Shown here: one piece after another, positions 1-6,559 of the stretch
Layout of the letters: each line of letters starts with the position of its first letter
Numbering within the stretch: position 1 is the stretch's first letter
Origin: Candidatus Bathyarchaeota archaeon
GTDB lineage: Archaea; Thermoproteota; Bathyarchaeia; Bathyarchaeales; UBA233
DNA: 8,426 nt
Direction: 5' to 3'
NCBI GenBank assembly: GCA_023488835.1
Contig: JAMDCS010000097.1
Location: 1-8,426 of the forward strand
Translations under genes and position numbers: made by a program
Notes under the pieces: generated by a model
What the model saw: the letters and a program-made list of their open reading frames with translations, nothing else
Told to the model about the DNA's origin: nothing
Databases searched by the model: none

Positions 1-932
1 CTTAAAGCAAGAGTGGTATTGGTCTTTGTCCATATTGTTTGTCCTGTGTGTAAGTTTACTGCTGCCCAGCCTGCTGGGTAAGTCGAAGCTCCCGGATACA
101 TAGTGTAGTAGAGTATGCCTTGCATGATGATTGGTGCAAACTTTGGCTCATACTGAGAAGTTGAGTAGTAGTTAGCGGTTTCACTGTTGCCGAACTCTCC
201 ACCGATTATACCACCAAACGCCACAGGCTTAGTCCACAAAATGTGAGCAGTATTTGGCGCAGTAGTATATGGGTTGTAGTTCCCACTAATATTGTACATT
301 CCGGTAGCTGCAAATGTCGATACGCCAAGACCAAGCCAGTTACCGCCAATAACATTCCAGTTGTTGTTTTCACCGTATATTGGGCGTGTCCAGAAGTTTG
401 TTGGAAGCGGAGCGGCTCCAGGATAAGTTATCTGTTCCTGCTGCACTGCAAGAGTAAATATGTTGCTGCTGCTAGGTTTGAAATAGTCACCAACATACGC
501 GTTAGTTGATACTCCTCCGCCTGCTGTGTTGCGACCTAGTAATGTTTCTCCAGCAAAGAACATCTGGAAAGTGTAGTTACCGATTACGGAAGGCGTATAG
601 GCAGTGTGACATCCGCCCGTATCGTCAGATGTAAACGGTCCCAGCGTTTCAGTGATTCCATCAGGATGAGTAATTTTCAAAGTAATATTTGTCCATCGGT
701 CACCGTATTGTGCATTCGCTGTAGGCGGTGGGCAATTAAGCCAGAAGTTGACGTTAGCTTTTTGGCCTAACCCGACTGGATTAGGTGAAACGCTGCAGAA
801 AGAATATGTTGGAATTTGCCATGCAGGTGAATGCGCACTTACCGTAGGAAATATTGCTATTGTGCCAGCCGTTGATGTTATCATGATTACTGCGAAAATA
901 ATAGCCATAGTCTTGTTTTTTGCATTTTGCAT
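1..932 (-). CDS. Secreted PQQ-like beta-propeller surface protein, N-terminal part (cut by window edge)
   Basis: The minus strand is open from an ATG at 932 to the window edge, giving 310 codons with no stop, so the C-terminus lies outside. Residues 1-33 form a signal peptide: Lys-containing N-terminus (MQNAKNK), a hydrophobic core, and a probable cut after VSA. Residues about 36-165 are a beta-rich Ig-like segment (SVSPNPVGLGQKANVNFW, then a GNYTFQMFF strand). Residues from about 165 resemble the start of a PQQ/quinoprotein-like propeller: HILWTKPV, GILYYTMYPG, then AVNLHTGQTIWTKT, the usual 'common element then L-TG-W' blade pattern. Several N-x-S/T sequons fit a glycosylated extracellular protein. 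GGAG lies at 944-947, 11 bases before the ATG. Large secreted proteins of this design are frequent in Bathyarchaeia-type genomes; ligand and role are unknown. Plus-strand frames here are antisense shadows. Confidence 0.85.
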   Translation of the reverse strand, partial: MQNAKNKTMAIIFAVIMITSTAGTIAIFPTVSAHSPAWQIPTYSFCSVSPNPVGLGQKANVNFWLNCPPPTANAQYGDRWTNITLKITHPDGITETLGPFTSDDTGGCHTAYTPSVIGNYTFQMFFAGETLLGRNTAGGGVSTNAYVGDYFKPSSSNIFTLAVQQEQITYPGAAPLPTNFWTRPIYGENNNWNVIGGNWLGLGVSTFAATGMYNISGNYNPYTTAPNTAHILWTKPVAFGGIIGGEFGNSETANYYSTSQYEPKFAPIIMQGILYYTMYPGASTYPAGWAAVNLHTGQTIWTKTNTTLAL

Positions 933-1018
933 TTTTCTTTTTTCTCCATTTAATTTATTGAACAAAAACAAAAATTTGTAAAATGTTTGCTTTGCCCAAT
1001 AATCATGATTGTGTTTGG

Positions 1019-1032
1019 TTATAACTTATAAG
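1019..1032 (-). promoter_or_regulatory. Candidate TATA element(s) for the surface protein gene
   Basis: Two TTATAA hexamers (1019-1024 and 1026-1031) sit one base apart. Read on the minus strand they could serve as an archaeal TATA box for the gene starting at 932, with transcription starting about 25 bases downstream and a leader of roughly 65-70 bases. The element is nearly palindromic, so direction cannot be fixed from sequence. Confidence 0.3.
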
Positions 1033-1095
1033 ACTGAGTGGCAAGTGGGCACCGATGTCAATAAATTGCAACCCATTTTAAATAAGATGATTAAA

Positions 1096-1123
1096 GAAAT
1101 TGTTCTTTTGATAAAACAATTTC
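1096..1123. repeat. Perfect 9-bp inverted repeat in intergenic region
   Basis: GAAATTGTT at 1096-1104 and AACAATTTC at 1115-1123 are exact reverse complements around a 10-base spacer. It lies between the two divergent genes and is not followed by a T-run on either strand, so an operator-like site for a dimeric regulator is a better guess than a terminator. No known regulator motif is recognised. Confidence 0.5.
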
Positions 1124-1214
1124 GCCGCTAACTCTACAATCATAAAACGACAAATTTATGCATCACTATCAAAGACGAGCCAATGAGGCAATATTGCTTA
1201 TACTTTTTCAACCC

Positions 1215-1237
1215 AATATCAAACTATAAATATCAAA
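1215..1237 (+). promoter_or_regulatory. Candidate promoter of the glucan phosphorylase operon with short direct repeat
   Basis: CTATAAATAT at 1224-1233 is the best archaeal TATA-like sequence ahead of the phosphorylase gene. The 9-mer AATATCAAA occurs twice (1215-1223 and 1229-1237), 14 bases apart, and overlaps this box. If used, the leader would be roughly 105-110 bases, longer than most archaeal leaders. This is an inference from motif shape only. Confidence 0.3.
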
Positions 1238-1363
1238 AAATGCTTCATAGTTAATGAAAAATCATCTTATGCAAGAATTTTGATGTTGCAATGTTTTGTT
1301 TAGCCCTAAATGGGAAAAACGATGAGTTAACCCAAACTAAAGGCAAAGGAGCCCCCGCTCTAA

Positions 1364-3544
1364 ATGGATATTCCAGAAGGACAAGAGACTATTCAACTAG
1401 TGCCTAAACGAATTGGAAGACTAGCCGAGCTTGCAAATAACCTTTGGTGGAGTTGGGACGAGGAAGGGCGACAAGTTTTTCGCTCTCTTGACTATGAACT
1501 TTGGAGAGCAAGCGGCCATAACCCTGTTAAACAATTACGAGACATCAACCCTGACAAACTTGAAACTGCAGCAAAAGACCCCGCCTTCCTTGAACTATAC
1601 GACTCAATAATTATGAAATTTGACAATTACATATTAAGCAAAAAGGACTGGTGTGGAAAAAAAGTTCCAGACAATTTTGAGGGACAAATCGCTTATTTTT
1701 CAGCTGAATACGCCATCCACAATTCACTTCCCATCTATGCAGGCGGTTTAGGAGTCCTTGCAGGAGATATTTGTAAACAATCATCTGACACTGGATTACC
1801 GTTGGTTGCAGTGGGGTTCATGTATCCTCAAGGCTATTTCCGTCAACACATCTCTGCCGAAGGCTGGCAAGAAGAAGCCTATACCCAAATAGATTTTAGC
1901 GAAGCACCTATTTCACCATGCGTTTGGCCTCAAGGATGCGGTCCTTTCATTCCAGTTCCACTTGCAGACCGCCAAATTTACGTTCAAGTTTGGCAAGTCC
2001 GCGTGGGACGAGTAAACCTGTATCTGCTTGACACAAACATTAGCGATAATCGTCCCGAGGACAGAGGACTTTCAGCAAGGCTCTACACCGCTGACCAAGA
2101 GGAGAGACTGCGGCAACTTATCGTGTTAGGCATAGGTGGAGTACGTACCTTGCGGGAGTTGCGTATTAAACCGGTTGTGTGGCATGCAAATGAAGATCAC
2201 ACAGCCTTTATGATGCTTGAACGGCTAAGAGAAGAACGAGCCAAAGGAGCCTCGATGGAAGAAGCGATAAGCAATGTACGAAAAAACACGGTTTTCACCA
2301 CTCACACGCCCGTTGCTGCAGGTCAACATATTTTCCCATATCAATTGATGGATTATTACGCTCAAAACTTTTGGGAAGTCTTAGGAATCGACCGGGAAGA
2401 CTTTCTAAAACTTGGATATTACGAAGGGTTAGGTCCAGAAAAATTTAGTTTAACCGCGTTTGCTTTAAGGATAGCGGGTCAAGCTAACGCCGTAAGCAGA
2501 TTGCACGGTTCCGTGGCTCGCAAAATGTGGAGCCCAATCTACCCCGAAAAAACCGTGGATGAAATTCCAATTTTAAGCATCACTAACGGTGTTCATTCGC
2601 CGAGTTGGCGAGCTGCAGAAATTTCAGAGCTTTTCGAGAAACGAGTTGATGGTGCACTGTTGCCAAGCGAGTATGAAGAGCAGTTCTGGAAGTATGCCAC
2701 AGAAATTCCAGATGAGCAGTTTTGGGATGTGCATCAGCTTATGAAGAATCGGCTTATCCGCGCCATTCAAGACCGCGCTCAGCTTCGTTTAGTCAAGGAT
2801 GGCATTTCTACCCAGCAGGTGCTGGCGATGGGCGCTTTGCTAGACCCTTACGCTTTGACTATTGCGTTTACGCGTCGATTTACTCAGTACAAGCGCCCTT
2901 ACCTGATTCTATCCGACAGCGAGCGCCTCAAAAAGATAGTTACTGACCCGCTCCGACCTGTGCAGATTATTTTCGGCGGCAAATCTCATCCCGCAGATTA
3001 CGCCTCAAAAGAACTCCTCAAAACCGTCTACAACGTAGCCTTGGATAAGCGGTTTCAGGGACGAATTGTTTTCGTGGAAGATTACGACATGAACCTTGCT
3101 CGAGATTTAGTCCGTGGGGTTGATATTTGGCTAAACACGCCCAGGCGTTTACAGGAAGCATGTGGGACAAGCGGCATGAAGGCGTCGATGAACGGGGTAA
3201 TTAACTTGAGTGTGCGCGATGGTTGGTGGGATGAAGCTTACAACGGTTTGAATGGTTGGGCAATTGACGGTTTTAAGGGCGGAAGCCCCGACGAAGAAGA
3301 TAGGGCGGACGCTGAAGCATTATATAGTCTGCTGGAAAATAATATAGTGCCCTTATACTACGAGCGCGACCGCAAAGGAATCCCCCACCGCTGGATTCAA
3401 GTTGCCAAAGAAGCCATCAGAACCATTAACCCTGTTTTCAACGCTTGCAGAATGATGAAAGAATACGTTGAGCGAATGTATGTGCCAGCTGTCTTTTCAG
3501 AGGCTTCTAACGTTAACCCGTTAATCGAAAAGGAGAAATTTTAA
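1364..3544 (+). CDS. glgP: Alpha-glucan phosphorylase (GT35 family)
   Basis: A 726-aa glycogen/maltodextrin phosphorylase that uses phosphate to release glucose-1-phosphate from the non-reducing end of alpha-1,4-glucans; probably cytosolic. Residues about 10-100 match the DUF3417-type N-terminal segment of the short bacterial/archaeal phosphorylases (LAELANNLWWSWDEEGRQVF). The catalytic body follows: AYFSAEYAIHNSLPIYAGGLG, HANEDHTAF, VFTTHTPVAAGQH, TNGVHSPSW. TRRFTQYKR (503-511) aligns with muscle phosphorylase KRIHEYKR, so R505 and K510 should be the phosphate-site R569 and K574 equivalents. EACGTSGMKASMNG carries the PLP Schiff-base lysine, K606. The length fits the family's shorter class, which lacks the regulatory N-terminus of animal enzymes. 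The ATG directly follows an in-frame TAA, and AAAGGAG (1345-1351) lies 12 bases upstream, so the start is firm. Its stop overlaps the next gene's start. Exact substrate (glycogen, maltodextrin or another glucan) cannot be read from sequence. Confidence 0.95.
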   Translation: MDIPEGQETIQLVPKRIGRLAELANNLWWSWDEEGRQVFRSLDYELWRASGHNPVKQLRDINPDKLETAAKDPAFLELYDSIIMKFDNYILSKKDWCGKKVPDNFEGQIAYFSAEYAIHNSLPIYAGGLGVLAGDICKQSSDTGLPLVAVGFMYPQGYFRQHISAEGWQEEAYTQIDFSEAPISPCVWPQGCGPFIPVPLADRQIYVQVWQVRVGRVNLYLLDTNISDNRPEDRGLSARLYTADQEERLRQLIVLGIGGVRTLRELRIKPVVWHANEDHTAFMMLERLREERAKGASMEEAISNVRKNTVFTTHTPVAAGQHIFPYQLMDYYAQNFWEVLGIDREDFLKLGYYEGLGPEKFSLTAFALRIAGQANAVSRLHGSVARKMWSPIYPEKTVDEIPILSITNGVHSPSWRAAEISELFEKRVDGALLPSEYEEQFWKYATEIPDEQFWDVHQLMKNRLIRAIQDRAQLRLVKDGISTQQVLAMGALLDPYALTIAFTRRFTQYKRPYLILSDSERLKKIVTDPLRPVQIIFGGKSHPADYASKELLKTVYNVALDKRFQGRIVFVEDYDMNLARDLVRGVDIWLNTPRRLQEACGTSGMKASMNGVINLSVRDGWWDEAYNGLNGWAIDGFKGGSPDEEDRADAEALYSLLENNIVPLYYERDRKGIPHRWIQVAKEAIRTINPVFNACRMMKEYVERMYVPAVFSEASNVNPLIEKEKF
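3531..3535 (+). promoter_or_regulatory. Ribosome binding site of the PAS protein, inside the end of glgP
   Basis: AGGAG lies 8 bases before the ATG at 3544 and within the last codons of the phosphorylase gene. With the TAATG overlap it supports translational coupling of the two genes. Confidence 0.7.
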
Positions 3545-5094
3545 TGTCAAAAAAACCGAAAATAGAAAACATCGACCTCAATTTGGAAGACACCATTATA
3601 GTTTTTGTTAGAAGCGACGAGATAGTTGCTGATATAAACCCAAAGGGCTGCGAGCTGCTGGAGTACTCAGAAAACGAGGTTGTGGGTAAGAACTGGTTTG
3701 ACGTTTTTATCCCTCAAAGCATCCGTGAGGAGATGAAGATTTCTTTTCATCAATTGTTAGACGGAACTTACCGCAGAGGACACTCTGAGAAACAGGTTTT
3801 GACAAAGAGCGGCCACGAACGTGTTATTTGCTGGCATAGCCTGCCAGTTAAAGACCAAAAAGGCAAGTTCACAGGTGCAATACTGACTGGGCAAGACATC
3901 ACTGACCGCAAACTAGTTGAAGAAAGATACATCCGACTGGCATCATTTCCAGCCTTTGACCCAAACCCCATCATTGAATTGGACTTTGACGGTAAAATAA
4001 CATACACTAATCCAGCGACAAAAAAAGTGTTTCCGAACCTTGAAAAAAAAGGTTTAAACCAACCTTTCTTTTCTGACTGGAAAAATGTTTTTTTTGTTTT
4101 CAAAGATAAAATTGCGGCAGATTACTCGTTTGGGCGGGAAATACATCTTGGCGAGCACTGGTACCTACAGCAGTTCTCTTATATGCCCATAGGACCAAGA
4201 ATCAGAATCTACGTAGTGAACGTTGACGAAAAGAAAAAAGCGGAAGCGGCACTCAAAGAAAGCGAAGAAAAATACCGCGGCCTATTTGAAAACATGATTA
4301 ACGGCTACGCTTACTGCAGAATGATTTTTGACCAAAAAGATGAGCCTGTGGATTTTATTTACTTGGAAATTAACGCTGCTTTTGAGAAGCTAACGGGATT
4401 AAATCGTGAAGCTGTGGTTGGGCGACGTGTTTCTGAGGCTATTCCGGGAACAAAAGAGGCGAATCCTGAAATATTTGAAATATACGGCAGGGTTGCACAT
4501 ACTGGAAAAGCAGAACGATTTGAACTCTTCTTCAAGCCTTTAAGCATTTGGTTAAACATTTCCGTGTATGGCCCAAAAAAAGGGCATTTCGTTGCCATAT
4601 TTGAAAACATTACTAAACGCAAGGAACTCGAGGCGGAGTTGAATAGTTACAATCAGCGGCTTGAGGAGGTAGTGGCACGGCGCACGGCAGAGTATGCGCA
4701 GGCAAACCAGAAACTAACTCTGGAAATCATGGACCGCCGCAAGACGGAAGAGGGACTGCTGTTTAGGGCAATGATTCTAGACAACCTAAGCGAAGCCATC
4801 TTCTTGGCGAATTTAAAGGGAGAATTTGTCTACGCAAACCTCGCCGCATGCGAACTATTCGGTTATTCCTGTGACGAATTTCTAAACATGAATTTGCTGG
4901 CGGTTCTGCAAATTCCCGAATTGGAAAAGAAAACGCTTATGGAAAGGCTGCAAAAAACCGAGCAAATCGATCTCCACACGGTTCATGTCAGGAAAAATGA
5001 AGAGAAGGTTCCGATTCATCTGCGGATGGGGTTAGTGAAGACTGCTCATGGAAAACTGATAATCAGCGTGATTCACAAGATTAAAACGCAATAA
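3544..5094 (+). CDS. PAS-only multidomain sensor protein, no visible output domain
   Basis: A 516-aa soluble protein with no membrane segment. Domains: PAS 1 at about 12-125 (IVADINPKGCELLEYSENEVVGKNWFD, ending GQDITDRK); a second PAS-like unit at about 133-232 (NPIIELDFDGKITYTNPA); PAS 3 at about 240-360 (EEKYRGLFENM, LEINAAFEKLTG, ending ENITKRK); a charged coiled coil at about 356-405 (LEEVVARRTAEYAQANQKL), the linker often seen in archaeal sensor histidine kinases; and PAS 4 at about 402-512. The protein ends right after PAS 4. There is no H-box and no N/G-box ATPase, GGDEF, HTH or receiver domain, and the stop is clean, with no kinase-like sequence in the 197 bases that follow. PAS domains bind small ligands or cofactors and mediate dimer contacts; ligands here are unknown. 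The one-base overlap with glgP suggests it may sense a signal related to glucan or energy state and act through a partner protein, but that is inference. Confidence 0.85.
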   Translation: MSKKPKIENIDLNLEDTIIVFVRSDEIVADINPKGCELLEYSENEVVGKNWFDVFIPQSIREEMKISFHQLLDGTYRRGHSEKQVLTKSGHERVICWHSLPVKDQKGKFTGAILTGQDITDRKLVEERYIRLASFPAFDPNPIIELDFDGKITYTNPATKKVFPNLEKKGLNQPFFSDWKNVFFVFKDKIAADYSFGREIHLGEHWYLQQFSYMPIGPRIRIYVVNVDEKKKAEAALKESEEKYRGLFENMINGYAYCRMIFDQKDEPVDFIYLEINAAFEKLTGLNREAVVGRRVSEAIPGTKEANPEIFEIYGRVAHTGKAERFELFFKPLSIWLNISVYGPKKGHFVAIFENITKRKELEAELNSYNQRLEEVVARRTAEYAQANQKLTLEIMDRRKTEEGLLFRAMILDNLSEAIFLANLKGEFVYANLAACELFGYSCDEFLNMNLLAVLQIPELEKKTLMERLQKTEQIDLHTVHVRKNEEKVPIHLRMGLVKTAHGKLIISVIHKIKTQ

Positions 5095-5291
5095 AATCAG
5101 CGTAATACAAAAACCTCATAGTCTTTGGTTTCTGCATGGAAAAAACCTTGTTTTATATTATTATCCCTATATACTCCCAATGCACTAGAGTAGACTGCCA
5201 GAAATTTTCCAGAAGAAGTATCTTATCCTATCCTTCGTTTAACTTGCTTTTTCAAGACAGTTCTGGCAAAAAAATTTGAGAAGAGAAAACT
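5095..5291 (+). promoter_or_regulatory. Intergenic region with candidate promoter for the OB-fold gene
   Basis: The gap is AT-rich. TATA-like TTATATT lies at 5153-5159, with a second weaker candidate around 5237-5243 (GTTTAAC). TGCCAGAA (5196-5203) and TTCTGGCA (5261-5268) are perfect 8-bp reverse complements, and could pair in the leader or be two half-sites. No small ORF stands out. Confidence 0.3.
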
Positions 5292-5933
5292 TTGAACCAT
5301 AAAGAACCAATAATAATCGAGCATCTTGCTTATCTTTCGGTGAAATACAACGTTTACCTCTCAGAACTCTATTTGTCTTTGGTTTCAGCAAGAGTAATTG
5401 GAAAATCCACATGTGGAAACCTAACAATCGAGCATCGCGGGATCGTAAATAAGCAAGCTATCTTCCTAATCACAAAAGCCAACAAGGTGATAATGCAGTT
5501 CCAGGTTGCCGAAGAATTCCTCCTAAGAACGAACATAAGTTTTGAGAGATGGTTGGATACTGACAAAATACGCAGACAAGTATCTAGACAAAACCGCGGA
5601 TTCGATTTTATGTCAATTCAAAATTTGCGGCTTGGATTGAAAAAGGTTAATTTAAAGGCGGAAGTTTTGGAGACCAGTGACCCCCAACTGGTAAACACGC
5701 AGTATGGAAAAAGAGTTAAGGTGACCGATGTCTGGATTGCTGATGAAACTGGGAAAGTCAAGCTTTGCCTCTGGGGTGAACAGACAAACGTCCCAGCTGC
5801 AGGCGACATGGTAGAAATTAAGGGTGCGGCGGTACGGTTTTTCAAGGGGGAAAGACAGTTAAGTTTGGGAAGATGTGGAACTTTAAGCGTTCTGCGCTCG
5901 CTCTTGGTTGACAACGGCAACGGCTTCACATAA
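5292..5933 (+). CDS. RPA-like OB-fold nucleic-acid-binding protein
   Basis: A 213-aa protein. The C-terminal part (about 107-202) is an OB-fold of the archaeal single-stranded-DNA-binding/replication protein A type: NLRLGLKKVNLKAEVLE, KVTDVWIADETGKVKLCLWGEQ, GDMVEIKGAAVRFFKGERQLSLGR. The 'DETG..k..LW' and 'kGe.qLslGr' strands are characteristic. Residues 1-105 are not recognised; they look alpha/beta (EHLAYLSVKYNVYLSELYLSL, then FLITKANKVIMQF). TTG at 5292 is chosen because TGA at 5277-5279 blocks upstream extension and there is no in-frame ATG until residue 107, where the OB-fold itself begins. A GTG at codon 17 (5340) is possible but lacks an upstream GGAG-like site; the TTG has a weak GAGAAGAG before it. 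It is separated from the PAS gene by 197 bases, so probably transcribed on its own. A role in single-stranded DNA or RNA binding is family knowledge; the pathway is unknown. Confidence 0.8.
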   Translation: MNHKEPIIIEHLAYLSVKYNVYLSELYLSLVSARVIGKSTCGNLTIEHRGIVNKQAIFLITKANKVIMQFQVAEEFLLRTNISFERWLDTDKIRRQVSRQNRGFDFMSIQNLRLGLKKVNLKAEVLETSDPQLVNTQYGKRVKVTDVWIADETGKVKLCLWGEQTNVPAAGDMVEIKGAAVRFFKGERQLSLGRCGTLSVLRSLLVDNGNGFT

Positions 5934-5993
5934 GAAGCCTCCAAAAGAAAAAGAGAAATACGCCCACTCCTAACACTAACTGCAAATTACAAT

Positions 5994-6000
5994 AGGTGGT
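5994..6000 (+). promoter_or_regulatory. Shine-Dalgarno site that fixes the flavin reductase start
   Basis: AGGTGGT, close to the archaeal consensus, ends 4 bases before GTG at 6005. The earlier in-frame GTG at 5996 lies inside this motif, so it is unlikely to be the start. Confidence 0.7.
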
Positions 6001-6004
6001 TTAT

Positions 6005-6559
6005 GTGTCCGTAAAAACTCAAGTTAACATAGCCTTAGCACACAGGCTTCTTCATCCTATGCACACCGTCCTTATCTCATGCGTCGGGAAAGCAAACAAA
6101 CCCAACGTGACCACCGTGGCATGGGCAATGCCAACCTCAGGCAACCCGCCGCTCTTAGCCATCAGCCTCGCTCCTGGGCGCCATTCTCACACGCTAATCG
6201 AGGAAGCAGGCGAATTCATCGTAAACATCCCAACCCTGGAAATCCTGCAGGCGGTTTACGCGTGCGGTTCATTGACGGGCAGAAGTTTTGACAAATTCAA
6301 AAAAGCCAACCTCACAGCTATGCCCGGCAAAAAAGTCAAAGCCCCCGCCATCCGCGAATGCATCGCCCACCTCGAATGCGAAGTCGACGGGCAATTCACC
6401 ACAGGCGACCACACCATCTTCATAGGCAAAATCCTCGAAGCCTACGCAGACATGGGCATCTTCACCGAGGGCGGCTACGACCTCAAACGCGCCCGAATGC
6501 TCTACCACGCAGGCGGCAACAACTTTGCGCTGCTTGACCCAAAACTCTACAAATCCTAA
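6005..6559 (+). CDS. Flavin reductase-like FMN-binding split-barrel protein
   Basis: A 184-aa protein of the flavin reductase domain family (DIM6/NTAB; FMN-binding split barrel), close in pattern to small archaeal FMN flavoproteins. Visible family signatures: NVTTVAWAMPTSGNPPLLAISL (about 34-55), the flavin-phosphate contact region SLAPGRHSHTLIEEAGEFIVNIP (54-76), and GDHTIFIGKILEA (134-146). Members bind FMN and reduce flavins with NAD(P)H, or carry electrons to a partner; which applies here is unknown. The start is GTG at 6005, set by AGGTGGT just upstream. It lies 71 bases after the OB-fold gene, so co-transcription is possible but not shown. The gene looks more GC-rich than its surroundings (positions 6361-6420 have 35 of 60 G+C by my count). 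Its stop (6557-6559) overlaps the stop of the convergent surface protein gene. A decayed copy of its last 19 codons lies at 7818-7874. Confidence 0.88.
   Translation: MSVKTQVNIALAHRLLHPMHTVLISCVGKANKPNVTTVAWAMPTSGNPPLLAISLAPGRHSHTLIEEAGEFIVNIPTLEILQAVYACGSLTGRSFDKFKKANLTAMPGKKVKAPAIRECIAHLECEVDGQFTTGDHTIFIGKILEAYADMGIFTEGGYDLKRARMLYHAGGNNFALLDPKLYKS

Larger units (their letters stand above)
933..1363. other. AT-rich divergent intergenic region
   Basis: This 431-base gap separates the divergent surface protein gene (minus) and the glucan phosphorylase gene (plus). I see no convincing ORF in it. A six-codon upstream frame (ATG at 1310, stop at 1328-1330) lies just ahead of the phosphorylase but has no clear ribosome binding site. 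The region holds paired TTATAA hexamers (1019-1031), a 9-bp inverted repeat (1096-1123) and a duplicated AATATCAAA around a TATA-like box (1215-1237), so it is best read as a double promoter region. Confidence 0.6.

Noticed and set aside
243..981. Plus-strand open frames of 88 and 77 codons at 243-509 and 748-981
   Set aside because: They lie antisense to the minus-strand propeller protein, whose signal peptide, sequons and beta pattern are far more convincing.
1310..1330. Six-codon upstream ORF ahead of glgP as a regulatory peptide
   Set aside because: Very short, no ribosome binding site, and such frames are common by chance in AT-rich leaders.
3768..4622. Minus-strand frames at 3768-4103 and 4359-4622
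   Set aside because: Antisense to the PAS protein, with no ribosome binding site and no recognisable domain.
5369..5944. Minus-strand frames at 5369-5566 and 5618-5944
   Set aside because: Antisense to the OB-fold protein gene; no supporting motifs.
5996..6004. GTG at 5996 as start of the flavin reductase
   Set aside because: It lies within the AGGTGGT ribosome binding site; GTG at 6005 has proper spacing.
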